This document shows positions 1 through 7,514 of a stretch of 64,000 bases of DNA, one piece after another (the first letter of the stretch is position 1; each line of letters starts with the position of its first letter). Both the position numbers and the translations under genes were made by a program. The notes below the pieces were generated by a model, which was given only the letters and a program-made list of their open reading frames with translations, did not search any database and had not been told where the DNA came from. The stretch covers positions 124,001 to 188,000 of the forward strand of contig CALGJV010000003.1 of the NCBI GenBank assembly GCA_937928595.1, read 5' to 3'. The stretch comes from an uncultured Phycisphaerae bacterium. GTDB lineage: Bacteria > Planctomycetota > Phycisphaerae > UBA1845 > Fen-1342.

Positions 1-111
1 GCACGCGGCTTCCTGACCGGGCAGGTGATGAAGCTCTCCGGCGGCCGGGCGGATCCGAAAATCGTCGGTGAGCTGATCGACCGCGCCCTGGCCGAACGCG
101 CGGGCGCTTGA
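1..111 (+). CDS. gatB: GatB C-terminal fragment (Asp/Glu-tRNA amidotransferase subunit B), 5' truncated by window edge
   Basis: The window opens inside a reading frame that runs to a TGA at 109-111 and encodes 36 residues. It begins ARGFLTGQVMKLSGGRADP and continues KIVGELIDRAL. This is the recognisable end of the GatB/Yqey tail domain, where a G-F-L-x-G-Q-V-M-K motif is followed by a small helix. GatB is the kinase/transamidase-partner subunit of the GatCAB complex, which converts misacylated Glu-tRNA(Gln) or Asp-tRNA(Asn) to the correct aminoacyl-tRNA in the cytoplasm. Only the last few percent of the protein is present, so nothing can be said about its start or operon. The call rests on this tail motif alone. 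Confidence 0.8.
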   Translation, partial: ARGFLTGQVMKLSGGRADPKIVGELIDRALAERAGA

Positions 112-223
112 CCGACACGGAGGTGTCCGCCGCCGTGCAGGTCGGTCGGGGCCGGTTGCCGACGACGGGCAGGACCGCGGGGCGGCGGGCGAACCGGACT
201 TCCTGCCCGCGGGAAAGCGGCGG

Positions 224-2110
224 TCAGTGCCCGCCGCGCGTCAGCGGCGGGATCGCGCGCAGCGGGGTGCCCAACGCGGCGTTGACCGCCCGCAGCAGCG
301 ACTCGTTCTCGATGGCGTGCCGCACGGCCCGGATGTCCGGCTCCAGGACCCGGTCCGCCACCATCGCCGGCGCGACCGTCCGCACCGCGAGGTACGCCGC
401 GCGGGTGCCGCGTCCCAGGCGTTCCGCGATCGCCACCCGTTGCGCGGGCTGCGTGACCTGCTCGAACGCGGCTCGCTCCTCGTCGCTCAGGCTCAGGCTG
501 CCGGGCGGCGTCGCCAGCGGCGCGGCGACCGCCGCGCTGCCGGCCGGCGCACGCGCGGCGTTCGGATCCCGCCGCATGCCCACGCGCCAGTCGATCGCCT
601 GGGCCGCCACGAGCAGCTCGATCGCCAGGGCCGCCTGCACATGCCCGATCACGGTCCGCAGCTTCCGCGCCGCGATCGTCGACATCGACACGTGGTCCTC
701 CGTGTTCGAACTCGACGGGATCGAGTCCACCGACGCCGGGTGCGCCAGCACCTTGTTTTCCGACACCAGGCTGGCGGCCGTGTACTGCGCGATCATGTAG
801 CCGGAGTTGAGCCCGCTCTTGGTGATGAGATTCGACGGCAGATTCCGGTTGTGCCGCGCATCGAGCAGCATTTGCGTGCGGCGCTCGCTGATGTCCGCCA
901 GCTCGGCCACGGCGATCGTCAGAAAATCGGCGGCCAGCGCCAGCGGCTGCCCGTGGAAGTTGCCCGCGGAGTACGCATGGCGGTCGGCGAAGCTTTCCGG
1001 CCGGTTGGACAGGAACGTCTGCACGTCCCACGGGTCGCCGGTGCCGGGGAAGAACAGGGGGTTGTCGGTCGCGGCGTTGCATTCCCGCTCGGCGACCATC
1101 CGGGCGTAGGCGATCGCGTCGCGCGTCGCGCCGTGCACCTGCGGCGTGCAGCGGACCGAGTAGGCGTCCTGCACGTCGTCGGCCACGTCCACGAGGCGGC
1201 TGTCCGCGATCAGCGCCCGCAGGTTCGCCGCGCTGTCCTGCTGCCCGTCCAGGTTGCGGGCGGCGTGCACGCGCGCGTCGAGCGCCCGGGTCCGGCCGCA
1301 GAGCGCCTCCAGCGACAGCGCCGCGGTGGCGTCGGCCGTGTTGGCCAGCCGCTCGGCGTCGTAGGTCGCCAGGGCCAGCAGCGCGGCGGAGAAGTTCGCG
1401 CCGTTCGTCAGTGCCAGCCCTTCCTTGAAGCTCGGCTGCGGCAGGCGCTCGTAGCCGAGGTCGGCGGCGAGGTGCTCGGCCGCGGAGCGCAGCGTGCGGC
1501 CCGCGTAGGTGTGGTAGCCGAGGTCGGCGGGCTCGCGGACGACGTAGTAGCGGCCCTCCCCGAGCAGGACGACGAACAGGTGCGCGAGGGGGCAGAGGTC
1601 GCCGCTGGCGCCGAGCGAGCCGCGCGTCGGCACGAGCGGGACGATGCCGCGATTCAGCATGCGCGCGAGGCACTCCACGAGTTCCGGACGCACGCCGGAG
1701 TGGCCCTTGAGGAACGCGTTGAGCCGCAGGGCCAGGGCCGCCCGCACGACGTCCGGGGGGAAGTAGTTGGCGGGATCGTTCGGGTCGGCGTTGTCGCCGA
1801 CGCCCACGGAGTGGCTCAGGAGGATGTTCCGCTGCATGGCCTCGAAGTGGTCGGGCTCGATCCGCGTGTTCTTGAACTCGCCGAAGCCGGTCGTCACCCC
1901 ATAGACGCGCGGCAGCGGCCGACCGGCGGCCAGGGCGGCGTTGTACTCGGCGACAATCTGCGTGATTTCCCGCCAGCCGCGGGCGACGGCCGCCAGGGCG
2001 GCGGGGGCGCAGGTGACCGGGACGCGGGGGTCGCGGGCGACGCGGACCAGGTCGGCGAGCGAGAGCGTGGCGCCGTCGAGCACGACGGGCGCGGCGGGTG
2101 TCGTGGACAT
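224..2110 (-). CDS. hutH: Histidine ammonia-lyase family (MIO aromatic amino acid lyase), long form
   Basis: This 628-residue cytoplasmic lyase would deaminate histidine to urocanate without an external cofactor. The MIO prosthetic group forms from Ala168-Ser169-Gly170 within GSLGASGDLCPLAH. The catalytic tyrosine is Tyr70 in YGVTTGFG. Further family signatures are SHSVGVG near 99-105, a QDAYSVRCTPQVHG stretch near 330, SAGNFHGQP, and SENK followed by a DHVSM motif. The SH and SENK motifs match histidine rather than phenylalanine/tyrosine lyases. HutH is usually about 510 residues. The extra length is a short insertion after residue 105 and an Ala/Pro-rich insertion plus extension in the last 130 residues. 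No hutU, hutI or hutG is nearby, so the role in histidine use is inferred from family only. It follows the membrane protein gene by 58 nt and may share its transcript. Confidence 0.85.
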   Translation of the reverse strand: MSTTPAAPVVLDGATLSLADLVRVARDPRVPVTCAPAALAAVARGWREITQIVAEYNAALAAGRPLPRVYGVTTGFGEFKNTRIEPDHFEAMQRNILLSHSVGVGDNADPNDPANYFPPDVVRAALALRLNAFLKGHSGVRPELVECLARMLNRGIVPLVPTRGSLGASGDLCPLAHLFVVLLGEGRYYVVREPADLGYHTYAGRTLRSAAEHLAADLGYERLPQPSFKEGLALTNGANFSAALLALATYDAERLANTADATAALSLEALCGRTRALDARVHAARNLDGQQDSAANLRALIADSRLVDVADDVQDAYSVRCTPQVHGATRDAIAYARMVAERECNAATDNPLFFPGTGDPWDVQTFLSNRPESFADRHAYSAGNFHGQPLALAADFLTIAVAELADISERRTQMLLDARHNRNLPSNLITKSGLNSGYMIAQYTAASLVSENKVLAHPASVDSIPSSSNTEDHVSMSTIAARKLRTVIGHVQAALAIELLVAAQAIDWRVGMRRDPNAARAPAGSAAVAAPLATPPGSLSLSDEERAAFEQVTQPAQRVAIAERLGRGTRAAYLAVRTVAPAMVADRVLEPDIRAVRHAIENESLLRAVNAALGTPLRAIPPLTRGGH

Positions 2111-2168
2111 GGCGTCATTCTACGGAGCCGGGCAGGGCCCTGCGACGGCCGGCGGCCCGCGCGGGCGG

Positions 2169-3878
2169 CTACGCTTCGAGTCGCTCGAAGTGCCGGGCGC
2201 CGATCCACAGGCTGACGGCCGCCACGGCCACGCCCAGGCCCGGCAGACCGACGAGGACCAGCGGCCCGCTGTGGATCTGCGCCTGCTCGGTGAGCTGTCC
2301 GCCCACCCGTGCCAGGGCCGCGGCGGCCAGCCCCGCCATTTCGGCCGCGACGAAGAGCATGCTCGCGATCAGGTTGACGGTACCGCCGAAGCCGGCCGCG
2401 ATGCGGGCGGGGTTGCGTTGGCCGAGCACGGGGAAACGGGCCCCGAGCCCGACGGAGAGGCCCGCGAGCCCGACGCAGCTCCCCAGGCAGACGGCGACCT
2501 GAAGCAGGGTCCAGGTCGCCGGCAGCGCCAGCGCGCGAGCCGACAGCAGGACCACGACGAGCCCCGCCAGGCCCGTCACGGTGAGGGCGAAGATGAACTT
2601 GACCATCAGCAGCGTGGTGCGGCGCGTGGGCAGCAGCCCCAGCAACCAGAGCTGCTGCGTCTCGAGCGAGAGCAGGGGGAAGACGAACCGGCTGGTGAAG
2701 GTCGCGAGGATGAGGCTCACGACCATCAGGTTGAGGAAGGCGAGCAGCACGCGCATGCCCTCGGCCTCGTAGTCCACCGGCAGTCGCCGCAGGTTGGCCG
2801 CGTACAGCACGAGCAGCCCGAGCATGATGAACATCTGCATCCACTGGGCGGCGTCGCGGGCGAAGCCGCGCAGGTCCTTGAGCATGATCGCCTTGAGGTG
2901 CGGCGGCAGGTAGAAGAAGAGCAGGTCGTTGAGCGACTCGGTGAACCAGCCGTGCCGGATGCGGCCCCGCCCGCGGGCCTGCTGGGCGCGGCTGTACGCG
3001 GTCGTCCACGTGCGGCCGAGCAGGTTCGCGGTGAGCCACGCGAGGAACAGGCCGTTGGCCAGCACGGCGCCAAGGTAGAGCAGGCTGACGTCCACGCGGC
3101 GCTCCAGGGCGGCCACGACACCCTTGGCCGACCACGTGCTCGGCAGCAGCGGGTTCTTGGACAGCGAGAGCTGGGTGTAAAGACCGGCCAGCCAGCGGTC
3201 GGACATCTCCGGGTTCTGGAGAATGCGGGTCAGCCACAGTCCCGCCGCCAGCGCGATGCCGACGCCGCACCAGACCAGCACGGCCAGCGGCCGGCGCGGC
3301 GCCCACATGGCCACGGCCCACGCGGCCAGCATGCCGAGGGTCGCGGGGATGAGCACGAAGCCGAGGAAGTGTCCGGCGAAGAGCGGGTAGTAGTACCACT
3401 CGACGCGGGTGTGCCGGGCCACGGCGAACATCAGGGGCACACCCAGCAGGAGAAACGACCAGCTCGACAGGGCCATGCCCTCGAGCCACTTGACCGCGAC
3501 GACCTGCCGCGGCGACACCGGCAGAGCGAGCAGGTGTCCGGCCTCCTGGCGGCCGTAGAGGCTGCCGAACGCCAGCACGGCGCTCGAGAAGGCCAGCAGG
3601 ACGGCCAGCGCGAGGAAGAAGTAGATGAAGATGTACTGCTTGGCGACCAGCGCGACCAGCTCCCAGCGGTTGATCTGCTGGAGCACGAGGCTCAGGAGCC
3701 AGTAGAGCGCGAACCAGATGACGCCCAGCAGGACGAGCACGGCGAACGCGCGGCCCGGCGCTTCGCGGAGCCGCTGATCGACGGCGTTCCGGGCCTGCAC
3801 GAGGCGGCAGCGCAGCAGCGCCACGAACGGAAAGCGCGGCGGGGCGGCGACGGTCGTGCGGGGCGGGGCGGGGGCCAT
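2169..3878 (-). CDS. Multi-pass membrane protein, ABC-2-type permease-like
   Basis: This 569-residue integral membrane protein has roughly a dozen hydrophobic helices. The first is near residues 45-75 and includes FAVLVLLGVIWFALYWLL. The arrangement is a cytoplasmic start with a short amphipathic segment, a GRQEAGHLLALPVSPRQ loop after two helices, then paired blocks of six helices. The loop following helix 3 (LYGRQE..LLALPVSPRQ) is what large ABC-2 exporter permeases of several phyla show, where it contacts the ATPase. No ATPase gene lies next to it, so transport is inferred and the substrate is unknown. I chose the ATG at 3878 because the frame upstream is low-complexity and a -10-like TACACT sits 6 nt before it. 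It could instead be an uncharacterised membrane protein unrelated to ABC systems. Confidence 0.55.
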   Translation of the reverse strand: MAPAPPRTTVAAPPRFPFVALLRCRLVQARNAVDQRLREAPGRAFAVLVLLGVIWFALYWLLSLVLQQINRWELVALVAKQYIFIYFFLALAVLLAFSSAVLAFGSLYGRQEAGHLLALPVSPRQVVAVKWLEGMALSSWSFLLLGVPLMFAVARHTRVEWYYYPLFAGHFLGFVLIPATLGMLAAWAVAMWAPRRPLAVLVWCGVGIALAAGLWLTRILQNPEMSDRWLAGLYTQLSLSKNPLLPSTWSAKGVVAALERRVDVSLLYLGAVLANGLFLAWLTANLLGRTWTTAYSRAQQARGRGRIRHGWFTESLNDLLFFYLPPHLKAIMLKDLRGFARDAAQWMQMFIMLGLLVLYAANLRRLPVDYEAEGMRVLLAFLNLMVVSLILATFTSRFVFPLLSLETQQLWLLGLLPTRRTTLLMVKFIFALTVTGLAGLVVVLLSARALALPATWTLLQVAVCLGSCVGLAGLSVGLGARFPVLGQRNPARIAAGFGGTVNLIASMLFVAAEMAGLAAAALARVGGQLTEQAQIHSGPLVLVGLPGLGVAVAAVSLWIGARHFERLEA

Positions 3879-3884
3879 GTCGCC

Positions 3885-3914
3885 AGTGTAGGCGCGACGC
3901 GACGTGTCAACCAA
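3885..3914 (-). promoter_or_regulatory. Candidate leaderless promoter of the ABC-2-like membrane protein
   Basis: On the minus strand a TACACT hexamer (3890-3885) ends 6 nt before the ATG at 3878. Upstream are TTGACA (3910-3905, spacer 14) and TTGGTT (3914-3909, spacer 18); only the second has near-standard spacing. Transcription would begin at about the start codon, and no Shine-Dalgarno is visible. Confidence 0.4.
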
Positions 3915-4005
3915 GATGCTCCGCCCGGCTTGCCGTGCCCGCCGACGGGGGTATCATCCGCCTCCGCCACGGCGCCGGAGGCCGTGGGAACCGTGGGACG
4001 CCGGC

Positions 4006-4620
4006 ATGCCCATCCAGTTCCAGTGCGCCAGTTGCGGACAGCCGATCGAGGTCGACGACGAGCACGCCGGCAAGGTGGCCGCCTGCCCGTTCTGCCGGCA
4101 CGTCGTCACCGTCCCCGCCGCGACCACGCTGCCGGCCGCGACGGTGTCCGCCCGGCCGGCGGGCGGGTTGGCGCCGGTGTGGGCGCAAACGCCGCCGGTG
4201 GGCGGGGTCCTGCCGCCGGTGCCCGCGGCGGTGCCGTCGCCGACGACGCTGACGCTGGCGAACCTGGCGCTCGTTTGTGCAGTGGTCATGTTGGTCTGCT
4301 ACGCGGTCACGTTTACGGTCGTGGCGCGCGTGGCGGGTCCGGCGCTGCAACGCGCGATCGCGGAGGACGCACCGTCGAATGAACAGATTCGCGCCTTCGA
4401 GGCTGCGCTGAAGAACGCGCCGGAAATGGCGTGGATTGGCGTCTTGTCACTGGGGGGTACGGCGGTCGCGCTGGTCGGGCTCGTGCTGGCAGTGCTCAGC
4501 CTGCGGCGGCACCGGGCCCTGGCGCGGGCCTGGGTGGCGCTCGTGCTCTGTGCCGCCCCGCCGCTGTGCATGTGTAGCGGCTTGCTGATGAATGTCGCGG
4601 GCGGGCCCGGGGGCGGCTAG
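4006..4620 (+). CDS. Zinc-ribbon membrane protein of unknown function
   Basis: The 204-residue product opens with a four-cysteine zinc ribbon. CASCGQPIEVDDEHAGK is followed by a CPFC knuckle at about residues 6-30. A Pro/Val/Ala-rich linker follows (about 40-80), then a transmembrane helix around LALVCAVVMLVCYAV, a short soluble stretch, and two more helices (AWIGVLSLGGTAVALVGLVL and a final Cys-rich helix). This layout, ribbon-linker-DUF4190-like helices, is frequent in Planctomycetota genomes as small membrane proteins of unknown role. The ATG at 4006 is preferred because the ribbon begins directly after it, and earlier in-frame residues are Arg/Pro-rich with no fold. It is divergent from the membrane protein gene upstream. 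I do not recognise a function. Confidence 0.7.
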   Translation: MPIQFQCASCGQPIEVDDEHAGKVAACPFCRHVVTVPAATTLPAATVSARPAGGLAPVWAQTPPVGGVLPPVPAAVPSPTTLTLANLALVCAVVMLVCYAVTFTVVARVAGPALQRAIAEDAPSNEQIRAFEAALKNAPEMAWIGVLSLGGTAVALVGLVLAVLSLRRHRALARAWVALVLCAAPPLCMCSGLLMNVAGGPGGG

Positions 4621-4767
4621 ACGCCCGGCTCCGTTCGATCGGGCTACCGGACCTTCCTTCCTAACCTCTGCGGCGACGGCACGTTGCACCCGGAAGTTTG
4701 ACCACCCCGGGAGCGGGGCCTACTGTTTACCAGCGTCGCAGCCGCACCGCTGCGGGTTGTGTTCTTA

Positions 4768-5226
4768 ATGTCCTCGAACCGAGCCAGATCGGCCGCCAAA
4801 CCGCGACACACTCCATCGGGCGTGGTCTTCACGCTCGCCAGTGCCGAGCGTGCGCTCGTGCTGGTGCGGCGAATCGTGGCCGACATCGTGACCCGCTACC
4901 GGGTCCTGCAGGAGCTCAAGCAGCGGCGTGACGGGCTGACGGCCACGCTCGATGACGCCGACACGTTCGACGAGGTGCGCGCCGAAGTCACGCAGACGGT
5001 CGGCGAGCTCAACCGGCTGCACCAGGAGCTCGTGGACGTCGGCTGCGTGCTGAAGGACTGGGAGACCGGCCAGATCGACTTTCCGACCGTGTTCGAGGGG
5101 CGGCGCGTGTACCTGTGCTGGCGAACGGGCGAGGCGGCGATTACGCACTGGCGTGAAGAAGACGACGCGTACGCCGACCGCAAGCCGATTGACCCGGCGT
5201 TCCGGGCGGGGCAGCGCGAAGATTGA
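4768..5226 (+). CDS. DUF2203 family protein
   Basis: This 152-residue soluble protein begins with FTLASAERALVLVRRIV after a short basic leader. A long, probably coiled-coil, helical region follows (about 25-95). It ends in the DUF2203 hallmark: LKDWETGQIDFPTVFEGR, then YLCWRTGE and HW. That C-terminal block is diagnostic of the family, whose biochemical role is unknown. The gene can start at ATG 4768 or a GTG at 4759; neither has a clear ribosome binding site. The convergent rpiB ends only 8 nt beyond its stop, so the two genes share a very tight 3' junction. Confidence 0.8.
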   Translation: MSSNRARSAAKPRHTPSGVVFTLASAERALVLVRRIVADIVTRYRVLQELKQRRDGLTATLDDADTFDEVRAEVTQTVGELNRLHQELVDVGCVLKDWETGQIDFPTVFEGRRVYLCWRTGEAAITHWREEDDAYADRKPIDPAFRAGQRED

Positions 5227-5233
5227 ACCAGGC

Positions 5234-5725
5234 TCAGTTCGTCGGGGGCGAAGAGCCGCCGCCGCACCCGGCGGGCGGGACGTGGTGCCGAGCTTCGAAT
5301 TCCCGGATCTTTTCGACGCGCCGCGCGTGCCGTCCCCCTTCGAACTCGGTGGTCAGCCACACCCGCACGATACCCTGCATGAGCGCGTCGCCGACTAGGT
5401 CCGCCGGCAGGCATAGCACGTTCGCGTCGTTGTGGCGACGCGACATCTGGGCCGTCAGCTCGTCGTGGCACAGCGCCGCCCGGATCCCGTGTACCTTGTT
5501 CGCCGTGATCGACATGCCGATGCCGCTGCCGCACAGCAGTACGCCCCGGTCGGCCTTTCCCGCGGCCACCTCCGACGCCACCGCGAAGCCCAGGTCCGGG
5601 TAGTCGCAGGCCTGGTTCGCGAACGTACCGAGGTCGGCCACCTCCAGCCCCATGTCCAGCAGCAGGGCCTTGATCCGCTCTTTGGCCTGGAAGCCCCGGT
5701 GGTCGCTACCAATCGCGATCTTCAT
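5234..5725 (-). CDS. rpiB: Ribose-5-phosphate isomerase B
   Basis: RpiB (LacA/RpiB fold, 163 residues) interconverts ribose-5-phosphate and ribulose-5-phosphate in the pentose phosphate pathway. The start MKIAIGSDHRGF carries the phosphate-binding Asp-His. The catalytic-loop signature GVLLCGSGIGMSI sits near residues 82-94, and the HNDANVLCLPADLVG block follows. The C-terminus runs about 15 residues beyond the usual end with a Gly/Ser/Pro tail. The start codon lies inside the 3' end of the upstream fusion gene (20-nt overlap), so the pair is translationally coupled. The same neighbours (Sua5, phosphatase, RpiB) are known as separate adjacent genes in Bacillus, which supports both assignments. 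Confidence 0.95.
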   Translation of the reverse strand: MKIAIGSDHRGFQAKERIKALLLDMGLEVADLGTFANQACDYPDLGFAVASEVAAGKADRGVLLCGSGIGMSITANKVHGIRAALCHDELTAQMSRRHNDANVLCLPADLVGDALMQGIVRVWLTTEFEGGRHARRVEKIREFEARHHVPPAGCGGGSSPPTN

Positions 5726-6848
5726 TCAGGAACTCCTCCAGCCGGAGGTCCACGGCGCGCTCGATCTGCTCCGCACACCGTGCGTACTCGGCCGACGAGC
5801 CGCCGAAGGGGTCCGACACGGGGCCGGCCGGGTCCAGCAGGTGGACCTTGTCCGCGGCCGCCGGCACCCGGTCGATGACCGCCTGCCGGTGTTCCGCCGA
5901 GAGGGCGTAGATGCGCTCGGCCTGATGCACGAGTTCGACCGTCAGCGGCTGCGAGCGATGCTGCCGGATGCTCTCGACGCCGCGCCGTGTCAGTTGCTCC
6001 AACGCGCCGGCCGAAGCCGGCAGGCCGCCGCCGCACGCGACGCCAGCCGACGATACGTAATAACCGGCCGCGGCCAACGCGTCGAGAGACAGGCCCAGCC
6101 GCTGGGCGAGCTTGTGCCGGAACAGGTGCTCGGCCATCGGAGAGCGGCAGGAGTTGCCGGTGCAGACGAAGAGAATCTCGCTCCGCGTCCAGCGCCGCAA
6201 CGTGCGCTCGTCCACGGCACCGGCCCGCACCACCCGCCATTCGACGCCGCGCACCTCGACGATCGTCGACGCCGTGTTGAACCGCGTCGGCCCGCCGTCG
6301 ATCGCGTAATCCACGCGGCCGTCGAGGTCGCGCAGCGCCGCCGACAGGTCCAGCGGCGGAGGCTGCCCGTGCAGGTTCGCGCTGCTGGCGACGACCGGCA
6401 CCCCCGCGCCGGTGAGCAGCCGGGTCGCGACGGGGTGGTCCGGGCAGCGGAGGCCGACCTTGCCGTCGCGGTAGATTTCGGCCAGCACCGCGGGAGCGCA
6501 GGAACGCGCCAGCTCGGTTCGGTCCGGGTGCGGCTCCTCGCAGATGAGCGTGAGCGGCCCGGGCCAGCCCCGGCGGGCCAGACGGCGCGCGACCGGAGAG
6601 GGCTCGGTCAGCAAGGCCCGCGCCTGCGCACGGGTGCCGATGTGGACCGTGAACGGCTGCGTGCTGCCGCGGCCCTTCACCGCCCGGAGCCGGTCCACGG
6701 CCTCGGGCCGCAGAACGGTGGTGCCGACCCCGTAGACGGTCTCGGTCGGAAACACGACGAGCCCGCCGCCTCGCAGACAGTCGGCCGCCGCAGCGAGTCC
6801 AACGGCATAAGTATTTGTATCAGAGGCAGTTACAATCACAGTGCCCAT
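5706..6848 (-). CDS. Fusion of Sua5/YrdC/TsaC threonylcarbamoyl-AMP synthase and low-molecular-weight protein phosphatase
   Basis: Two enzymes are joined in 380 residues. Residues 1-210 are a YrdC domain: GGLVVFPTETVYGVG near 28-42, KGRG near 58, and the SSAN motif near 155. It should make threonylcarbamoyl-AMP for the t6A37 tRNA modification. Residues 222-380 are a low-molecular-weight phosphatase with the active-site loop Cys229-T-G-N-S-C-Arg235 followed by SPMAE, and a DPFG general-acid motif near residue 350. In Bacillus YwlE, a protein-arginine phosphatase, the loop is CTGNTCR; here Ser replaces the Thr linked to phosphoarginine preference, so either phosphoarginine or phosphotyrosine is possible. 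The ATG at 6848 is fixed by GGAGGT (6860-6855) 6 nt upstream. rpiB overlaps its 3' end. Confidence 0.9.
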   Translation of the reverse strand: MGTVIVTASDTNTYAVGLAAAADCLRGGGLVVFPTETVYGVGTTVLRPEAVDRLRAVKGRGSTQPFTVHIGTRAQARALLTEPSPVARRLARRGWPGPLTLICEEPHPDRTELARSCAPAVLAEIYRDGKVGLRCPDHPVATRLLTGAGVPVVASSANLHGQPPPLDLSAALRDLDGRVDYAIDGGPTRFNTASTIVEVRGVEWRVVRAGAVDERTLRRWTRSEILFVCTGNSCRSPMAEHLFRHKLAQRLGLSLDALAAAGYYVSSAGVACGGGLPASAGALEQLTRRGVESIRQHRSQPLTVELVHQAERIYALSAEHRQAVIDRVPAAADKVHLLDPAGPVSDPFGGSSAEYARCAEQIERAVDLRLEEFLNEDRDW

Positions 6849-7009
6849 CCGAAGACCTCCGGCGGCCAGCGTCGAGGATTCTCCTCGGGGTGGCAAAACG
6901 TGTCAAATCGGCGCTGCCGGTGGTGCAGTGGCCGCCCTCCGGCGCTCGCCGCGACGGGGCTTCCGACTGCCGGGCGTTTGCGCGGCTCCGGTCGCCGCCC
7001 GCGGCCCGC

Positions 7010-7038
7010 TTGTCGCTCGCCGGGCGCGGGGCTATACT
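7010..7038 (+). promoter_or_regulatory. Sigma-70-like promoter of the 102-residue basic protein
   Basis: TTGTCG (7010-7015) and TATACT (7033-7038) are separated by exactly 17 nt, which is near-consensus for a housekeeping sigma factor. Transcription would start at about 7045, giving a leader of roughly 33 nt before the ATG at 7078. The site lies in the divergent gap between this gene and the Sua5 fusion gene. Confidence 0.6.
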
Positions 7039-7077
7039 GCGCGACTCGGCCCGTGCGGCCGGTCTGGGAGTGCGGTG

Positions 7078-7386
7078 ATGGACATTGCTCCGGGCAAGAC
7101 GGTGACGATTGAGATCAAGGCGAAGCCCTCGACGCCGGCCGGCTGCAAGACGCTGGTGCGGATCTGCGCGAAGGACCCGGCCATGCGGAAGCTGGCGCGG
7201 AGCCGCAAGGCGAAGCGGCCCTCGTGGCAGGAATGGCAGCGGGGCGGGCGTCTGTGGCACCACCAGATGCGCAGCGCTGCACCCGTGCAGCTCGTGCCCG
7301 GGCGGCGGTACGCAGTGCGGGCCACGCTGGACGTGATCCGGGACCTGGCGAGTGTCGAGCGCTGGGTGACCGTCACGCCGGATTGA
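7078..7386 (+). CDS. Small basic protein of unknown function
   Basis: I do not recognise this 102-residue protein. It is a soluble, strongly basic product with a beta-rich start (TVTIEIKAKPSTPAGCKTL), a central Lys/Arg stretch (about residues 40-50), an aromatic WQEWQRGGRLWHHQ block, and a second beta-rich half ending RWVTVTPD. There is no signal peptide, membrane segment or cysteine pair pattern. It looks like a real gene: a good promoter (7010-7038) precedes it, a stable hairpin follows the stop, and composition is coding-like. The basic-aromatic centre would suit nucleic-acid or ribosome binding, but that is a guess. Confidence 0.6.
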   Translation: MDIAPGKTVTIEIKAKPSTPAGCKTLVRICAKDPAMRKLARSRKAKRPSWQEWQRGGRLWHHQMRSAAPVQLVPGRRYAVRATLDVIRDLASVERWVTVTPD

Positions 7387-7391
7387 CGGGT

Positions 7392-7408
7392 GACCAGCAC
7401 AGCTGGTC
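7392..7408 (+). terminator. Terminator-like hairpin without U-tract
   Basis: GACCAGC and GCTGGTC form a perfect 7-bp stem with a 3-nt ACA loop, starting 5 nt after the stop of the small basic protein gene. No run of T follows, so it may act as an mRNA 3' stabiliser or a weak intrinsic terminator. Confidence 0.4.
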
Positions 7409-7514
7409 GTATCGCTGAATCCATCGCCCCGGTCCGCGGATTTCGCCGGCTGGGGCGTGATCGTTAACGGGGCTGCGTGGGGGCAACGTGGGCCTGTTCG
7501 CCATCCCGCCCGCG

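Noticed and set aside
1941-4382. Long open frames antisense to recognised genes, for example 1941-4382 (+), 9125-11833 (-), 17685-19958 (+), 21574-23589 (+), 28291-30171 (+)
   Set aside because: They are Arg/Pro/Gly/Ala-rich with no domain or motif, lie on top of well-supported genes, and arise from the high GC third-position bias.
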